45,220 nucleotides of DNA. Source: Thermoguttaceae bacterium (lineage in GTDB: Bacteria > Planctomycetota > Planctomycetia > Pirellulales > Thermoguttaceae). The stretch is taken from the NCBI GenBank assembly GCA_017434455.1, contig JAFRFG010000034.1, forward strand, positions 1-45,220, read 5' to 3'. The notes below the pieces were generated by a model that did no database searches, was not told the origin of the DNA, and saw nothing but the letters and a program-made list of their open reading frames with translations. Below, one piece after another: positions 40,714-45,220 of this stretch. The position numbers and the translations under genes were made by a program. The first letter of the stretch is position 1. Every line of letters begins with the position of its first letter.

Positions 40714-40719
40714 TAGAAT
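40714..40719 (+). promoter_or_regulatory. Candidate -10 box upstream of the tetrahaem cytochrome
   Basis: TAGAAT follows a short CCC/GGG hairpin and a seven-T run that may end the preceding gene. A -35 partner is unclear (TTTCCC at 17 bases). The leader to the cytochrome start would be over 100 bases and contains GC-rich inverted repeats. Confidence 0.35.
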
Positions 40720-40836
40720 ACGTATATTAAGACAAATAGCGACCGTTTCGCGCGCCGTAAGCTCTCTTTTTGCCGCCGCAAAGGGGGGCTCCCCGAGGGA
40801 AGGACTCTTACTAAGGGCCGCGCGGGGCGATTCCGA

Positions 40837-42429
40837 ATGGAAGACCCAACGATAAGCAAGATGATGACACACCTCACCCGTTCCAAGCGTCTCGGTTTTC
40901 TGGCGTTTTTTACCCTGGTTCTCGGCGCCGCGTCCGCAGTTCTCCTTTCGGACGCCCGGCCTTCCCGCGCGGACGACGAAACGGTGCTAACCGGTCAGGA
41001 ACCGGGTCAAAAGTACGACCCGATTCAGGCCAACGGGGTCTACTTTGAGGGTTGGGACACCCCCCAGGTCGCCCTGGTCCTCAGCGGGCTGCTCAACGGC
41101 TATATCGAGCCGTGCGGCTGCGCCGGGATGGATCGGATGAAGGGGGGGCTTTCGCGGCGTCATACGCTCTTCGCCGAGCTGGCCGAAAAGAACTGGCCGG
41201 TCGTGGCGGTCGATACCGGTTTGATCACCAACGGGTTCGGGATTCAGGAAGAGCTGAAGTTCGATATGGCGGTCAACGCCTTCCGCCTGATGGGGTACGA
41301 CGCCATCGGCCTGAGCAACAACGAGCTGCGCTTCCCCGCCGATGTTCTTCTGACCTACACGGTCCCCGCCAACACCCACGAGCGGTCGCTCTTTGTCTCG
41401 GCCAACGTGGGGGTTTACGGCTTTACCGACCTGTACACCCTTCCGTTCAAGACCATTGAGGTCAACGGCCTGCGCTTCTGCGTCACGTCGGTCGTCTTCC
41501 CCGATCCGTCGATCGACCGCGATGACAACATCAAGGTCGAAGACCCCGCCAAGCGGCTGGGGATCGTTCTGCCCCGTATCGAGAAGGAGGAGTGCGACCA
41601 CAACATCCTGATCATCCACGGGACGGAAGACCAGGCGATGGAGCTGGCCGAGCAGTTCCCGCAGTTCGATATCATCCTTTCGGGCGACTCCCCCGCCGAG
41701 CCCCCCGCCGAGCCGAAGATCACCAGCAAGGGGCAGTACCTCATCGAGGTCGGCGAGAAGGGGAAGTTTCTGATCGTTCTGGGCTTCTATCCCGACAGCA
41801 CGGCGCCGCGCTACCAGCGTCTGGCGCTCGATTCCCGCTTCAAGCGCTCCGAGGATATCCATTCGCTGATGATCGGCTACCAGGGGATCCTCAAAGAGAT
41901 CATCACCACCCGCGGCTATAAGGGGCTGGGCCTGGGGCTGATCGACGCTCCCGAGGCGGCCGTTCAGGGGGGGTACGTCGGTTCGCGCAAATGCCAGTCG
42001 TGCCATGAGGAATCGTACCGCACCTGGACGCAGAACCGTCACAGCCGGGCGTGGGATTCGCTCTCCACCGTCCCGCCGACGGCCGACAGCGCCGATCCTC
42101 CGCGCGATTTCGACCCGGAGTGCATCAGCTGTCACGTCGTCGGCTGGCAGCATCGCGAGAACTTCCCGTACAAGGGGGGCTTCGTTGATATCGAGAAAAC
42201 CCCGCACCTGGCCAACGTCGGCTGCGAGTCGTGCCATGGGCCCGGCTCGGCGCACATGGCCGCCGAGGTGGGGGACGATGAGCAGCTTCAAGAGAACCTG
42301 CGCGCCGCGATGCGCCTGGGCGACCGCGCCGAAAAACTCTGCCAGTCGTGCCACGACGAGAACAACAGCCCGAACTTCGAGTTCGAAAAATACTACGAGA
42401 TTATCGAGCACACCGATAATCCCGAGTGA
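40837..42429 (+). CDS. Tetrahaem cytochrome c joined to a 5'-nucleotidase-like domain
   Basis: A 530-residue exported protein. After a signal peptide (hydrophobic core LGFLAFFTLVLGAASAVLL) comes a domain (about 70-350) resembling the UshA-type metallophosphatase fold, with VALVLSGLLNGYIEPCGCAG, VVAVDTGLITNG and YDAIGLSNNELRF. Where true enzymes have a GNHE-type metal site, SNNELR is found, so metal-dependent catalysis is doubtful. The C-terminal part carries four c-type haem motifs CxxCH at residues 386, 429, 463 and 502 (CQSCH, CISCH, CESCH, CQSCH), resembling the cytochrome c554 family. It is likely periplasmic and electron-carrying. In-frame ATGs at 40861 and 40864 are equally possible starts and would give a more typical signal peptide; no clear ribosome-binding site decides. 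Confidence 0.88.
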   Translation: MEDPTISKMMTHLTRSKRLGFLAFFTLVLGAASAVLLSDARPSRADDETVLTGQEPGQKYDPIQANGVYFEGWDTPQVALVLSGLLNGYIEPCGCAGMDRMKGGLSRRHTLFAELAEKNWPVVAVDTGLITNGFGIQEELKFDMAVNAFRLMGYDAIGLSNNELRFPADVLLTYTVPANTHERSLFVSANVGVYGFTDLYTLPFKTIEVNGLRFCVTSVVFPDPSIDRDDNIKVEDPAKRLGIVLPRIEKEECDHNILIIHGTEDQAMELAEQFPQFDIILSGDSPAEPPAEPKITSKGQYLIEVGEKGKFLIVLGFYPDSTAPRYQRLALDSRFKRSEDIHSLMIGYQGILKEIITTRGYKGLGLGLIDAPEAAVQGGYVGSRKCQSCHEESYRTWTQNRHSRAWDSLSTVPPTADSADPPRDFDPECISCHVVGWQHRENFPYKGGFVDIEKTPHLANVGCESCHGPGSAHMAAEVGDDEQLQENLRAAMRLGDRAEKLCQSCHDENNSPNFEFEKYYEIIEHTDNPE

Positions 42430-42480
42430 TTTTTCGATATATTAAGCGCGTTTTTCGATCTTTTCAGCCCGTACTTCGAC

Positions 42481-42486
42481 TATAAT
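42481..42486 (+). promoter_or_regulatory. -10 box (TATAAT) of the ftsK promoter
   Basis: A perfect TATAAT stands 86 bases before the ftsK start. No TTGACA-like -35 is visible; instead TTTTTCGAT is repeated at 42431-42439 and 42451-42459, a possible activator or repressor site. Confidence 0.6.
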
Positions 42487-42487
42487 A

Positions 42488-42549
42488 GACACGGGGGACT
42501 TCTTCGGCAAAGAACCGACAGGCCGGAGGTTCCCCGTGTCGTTTTTTTT
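42488..42549 (+). terminator. Intrinsic-terminator-like hairpin in the ftsK leader
   Basis: GACACGGGGGAC pairs with GTTCCCCGTGTC (12 pairs, one G-U), enclosing a 29-base loop that can itself fold (TTCTT/AAGAA), followed by G and eight T. It starts just after the TATAAT box, so a transcript from that promoter would meet it before ftsK. It could also be the terminator of the cytochrome gene. Confidence 0.75.
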
Positions 42550-42571
42550 GGTCGAAAAAAGGAGAACGCGT

Positions 42572-45220
42572 TTGGACGACAGCGATTGGACATTGGGGCG
42601 GCTTTTCTTCGGACTGGGGATGATCTTCATCCTTTTGTTCCTGGTCTTGGCGCTGATGAGCCACACGCCCAACGATCCTCCGCAGGCGCTTACGATCACC
42701 GGCGGCGGCCCGGTCGGCGTCCAGAACCTCTGTGGTCAGCTCGGCGCGAAGGTCAGCGCGTTCTTGTTCGACTTTTGCGGCGTCTCCGTCTGGCTGATCT
42801 GCCTGTTTGGCGCCATGGTGATCCTGCGCTACTTCTGCGCGGCGCCGGCCGCCGCCCCCATCTTGAAGACCCTCGGTTTTTTCCTGACGCTGGCCGCCGT
42901 CTCGGCTCTGGCGTCGGTCTTCTTCCCCGATCAGACCGCCGGCGGCGTCTACGGCATCGGCGGCTGGCTGGGGGCGATGATCCGAACCGAGCTGGGGCAG
43001 TGGACCTCGCCGCTGGGCTGCTCCACGGCGCTGTTCGGCGCCCTTTTGGCCGGGCTGATTCTCGCCTCCGAGCCGGCGGGCCGGCGAAGTAAAAAAATCA
43101 GCGCCGCGGCCGCCGGCGAGGCGAAAAAACCGGCCGCCCGTGCGCAGGAATTCCCGGCCAAAGCGGTGAAAACACGCGGGGCCCCGGCCGCCGAAGAGGC
43201 CCTTGCCGAAGACGAAGAAGTCCTGTTCACCGCCAAGCCCTCGCGAGGAAAGCGCAAAGCCAAGCCCGTGCCGGAGGATACCCAGCCGCAGCTCCCGCTG
43301 GAGGACCCGTACCGGCTCCCGTCGATCAACCTGCTCGAGCACGCCCAGGAGCGCGACCTCGACCAGATGCGCGAACAGATCATCGAGACCGGCCGCCAGG
43401 TCGAGAAGGCGTTCGCTGACTACGATATCCGGGTCAAGGTGGTCGAGATGCAGTCCGGTCCCATCCTGACGCTCTACGAGATCGCCCTGCCGAAGGGGAC
43501 CCGTCTGTCGCAGATCAGAACGCTTCACCAGGACCTGGCGATTCGCCTGAAGGTCCCGAGCGTGCGAATCGTCGCCCCGATTCCGGGGAAAAACACCGTC
43601 GGGGTCGAGGTCCCGCACCATCAGCGGCAGATGGTTTACTTAAGCGAGGTGATGGAGGAGGCCGGCTCACAGGCCGACGAGATGGCGATTCCGCTCTTCC
43701 TGGGGAAAGATGTCTCGGGCGACCCGATGGTCGCCGATCTGGCGAAGCTCCCCCACCTGCTCATCGCCGGCCGCACCGGGACGGGGAAATCGGTCTGCCT
43801 CAACGCGATCATCCTCTCGATTTTAATGACGCGGACCCCCGATGAGGTTCGCCTTCTTTTGATCGACCCGAAGGTGGTCGAGTTCACCCTCTATCAGTCG
43901 ATCCCGCATCTCTACTACCCGGTCGTCACCGACATGAAAAAAGCCGAGGCGATCCTCGAGTGGGCGGTCAACAAGATGGAGGAGCGCTACAAGATCCTGG
44001 CCCGCGCGGGAGTCCGCCAGCTAAGCGAGTACAACAGCTATACCCCCGAGGAGCTGAGGACGCGGATGCGCCCCGCCAGCGAGGAAGAGTGGGCGAAGAT
44101 TCCCAAAAAACTCGCCAGCATCGTGATCATCGCCGACGAGATCGGCGATCTGATGGCGGTCGCCGGCAAGGACGTCCAGGGGCATATTATCCGCCTGGCG
44201 CAGAAGAGCCGCGCCGTCGGCATCCACCTGATTTTAGCGACCCAGAAACCGACGGTCGACGTCATCACCGGCCTGATCAAGTCGAACCTCCCGGCGCGTA
44301 TCGCCTTTGGGGTGACCAACGTCACCGACAGCCGCGTCGTCCTCGACGAGCGGGGGGCCGAGCAGCTGCTGGGCAACGGCGATATGCTCTTCCTTCTTCC
44401 GGGGACAAGCCGCCTGATCCGCGGCCAGGGGACGTACGTCTCGAACAGGGAGGTCGAGACGATCGTCCGCGAGGTCTCGGACCGCCAGCAGGATTTCGAG
44501 GCGGAACTGTTCAGCGTCGGCGGCGGCGAGGAGGAACAAGAGCATCCCGATCGGACCGCCGAACTGCTGCGCCGCAAAGATTCCCTCTATAACGAGGCGG
44601 TCGAGTTTCTCATTCAGGAGGGACGCGGAAGCACCTCGATTCTTCAGCGCCGGTTCAATATCGGCTACAGCCGCGCCGCGCGGATCATCGACACGATGGC
44701 CGCCGAGGGAATCGTCGGCCCTTACAAGGGTTCGCAGGCGCGCGACGTGATCGTCACCTTCGACCAGTGGCTCGCGATCAAAGAAGGGGGCGCGCCTCCG
44801 GCCGCGGCCGCCGCCGACCAGCGTCCGGCGATGCCGTGGCAGCAGCCGTCCCCCGACAGCGCCGCGGCGCCTCGCCCCCAAAAGCCGGCGGCCGAGTCCA
44901 AAGGGCGCGGTATCTCGCTGGCCGGCGGGATCCGTCAGGTCGACCCGGGGAAGATGCACTTCATCAAGGAGGTTCCCGACGAGGAGGACGAGCCGGAATT
45001 CACCGAGATCGACGACGAGGATCAGCGGTACGACGAGGAGGATCAGTACGACGATGAGGTGTACATTGACGATGGGTACGGCGATGAAGAAGAGTACGAC
45101 GAAGACGAGGATTCGGACGAGGAGTACGACGAGGACGAAGAATACGACGAAGAGGAGGATTCGGACGAAGAATCGGAAGACGAGGACGATTACGACGATG
45201 ACGACGAGGACGACGAGGAC
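42572..45220 (+). CDS. ftsK: DNA translocase FtsK/SpoIIIE (3' end off window)
   Basis: 883 codons are open to the right edge. Four membrane helices lie in the first 160 residues (about 8-28, 62-86, 94-116, 135-160), then a charged linker (165-245). The motor follows, with alpha/beta domain motifs VPSVRIVAPIPGKNTVGVEV, Walker A AGRTGTGKS (Lys406) and Walker B IVIIADEIGDLM (Asp522-Glu523). A winged-helix gamma domain (about 676-728, AVEFLIQEGRGSTSILQRRF) should read polar DNA signals. It is the septal dsDNA pump for chromosome segregation. The start is TTG at 42572 with AAGGAG seven bases upstream. After the gamma domain the protein continues with a Pro/Ala stretch and, from about residue 800, a run of Asp, Glu and Tyr to the edge. 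Confidence 0.95.
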   Translation, partial: MDDSDWTLGRLFFGLGMIFILLFLVLALMSHTPNDPPQALTITGGGPVGVQNLCGQLGAKVSAFLFDFCGVSVWLICLFGAMVILRYFCAAPAAAPILKTLGFFLTLAAVSALASVFFPDQTAGGVYGIGGWLGAMIRTELGQWTSPLGCSTALFGALLAGLILASEPAGRRSKKISAAAAGEAKKPAARAQEFPAKAVKTRGAPAAEEALAEDEEVLFTAKPSRGKRKAKPVPEDTQPQLPLEDPYRLPSINLLEHAQERDLDQMREQIIETGRQVEKAFADYDIRVKVVEMQSGPILTLYEIALPKGTRLSQIRTLHQDLAIRLKVPSVRIVAPIPGKNTVGVEVPHHQRQMVYLSEVMEEAGSQADEMAIPLFLGKDVSGDPMVADLAKLPHLLIAGRTGTGKSVCLNAIILSILMTRTPDEVRLLLIDPKVVEFTLYQSIPHLYYPVVTDMKKAEAILEWAVNKMEERYKILARAGVRQLSEYNSYTPEELRTRMRPASEEEWAKIPKKLASIVIIADEIGDLMAVAGKDVQGHIIRLAQKSRAVGIHLILATQKPTVDVITGLIKSNLPARIAFGVTNVTDSRVVLDERGAEQLLGNGDMLFLLPGTSRLIRGQGTYVSNREVETIVREVSDRQQDFEAELFSVGGGEEEQEHPDRTAELLRRKDSLYNEAVEFLIQEGRGSTSILQRRFNIGYSRAARIIDTMAAEGIVGPYKGSQARDVIVTFDQWLAIKEGGAPPAAAAADQRPAMPWQQPSPDSAAAPRPQKPAAESKGRGISLAGGIRQVDPGKMHFIKEVPDEEDEPEFTEIDDEDQRYDEEDQYDDEVYIDDGYGDEEEYDEDEDSDEEYDEDEEYDEEEDSDEESEDEDDYDDDDEDDED

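Overview
The window is about 45 kb of GC-rich bacterial chromosome. It most resembles a planctomycete (Planctomycetota, Pirellulales-like). That placement is inference from gene content: a very long membrane protein with a Q/G/E/D-rich linker, a four-haem cytochrome joined to a 5'-nucleotidase-like domain, many secreted glycoside hydrolases kept as close paralogues, and scattered single-gene transcription units. A hybrid-cluster protein points to an anaerobic or microaerobic life. No rRNA or other decisive taxonomic marker is present.

Layout: (1) 1-436, the trailer end of a type I-C-like CRISPR array whose leader and cas genes lie off the left edge. (2) 452-7009, a minus-strand run of two near-identical GH123-like (DUF4091) glycosidases, two paralogous secreted esterases and a GNAT acetyltransferase, reading towards the CRISPR array. 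(3) 7010-12650, single genes (zinc-ribbon protein, rhodanese lipoprotein, PolB-type exonuclease, purC, murB) mixed with four minus-strand tRNAs (Val-CAC, Arg-CCT, Arg-CCG, Leu-GAG), most with clear promoters and intrinsic terminators. (4) 12652-20843, a divergent hybrid-cluster protein, an 1171-residue membrane protein and an MscS-family channel. (5) 20844-25154, a Kef-type antiporter, tRNA-Leu(CAA), trigger factor and tRNA-Gly(GCC). (6) 25155-39342, an FHA protein, then two secreted LacZ-type beta-galactosidases with a LamG-like insertion either side of folD, a sialidase-like protein, a GH36-type alpha-galactosidase and a probable lipoprotein. (7) 39594-45220, a LolA-like protein, a tetrahaem cytochrome and ftsK, which runs off the right edge with a long acidic tail.

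Taken together, the secreted hydrolases (beta-galactosidase x2, alpha-galactosidase, GH123-like x2, sialidase-like, acetyl-esterase-like x2) would suit stripping of galactose-, GalNAc- and sialic-acid-bearing, possibly O-acetylated glycans such as mucin-type chains. They sit in two blocks with no visible transporter or SusC/D pair. Housekeeping genes lie between them.

The strongest oddities are a hybrid-cluster protein in which three conserved active-site residues appear replaced, a MurB with Trp at the catalytic Ser/Cys position, an acidic extension on FtsK with an attenuator-like hairpin in its leader, near-duplicate CRISPR spacers, and palindromes repeated upstream of the GH123-like paralogues. 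Residue comparisons to family members are from memory, not from a search.
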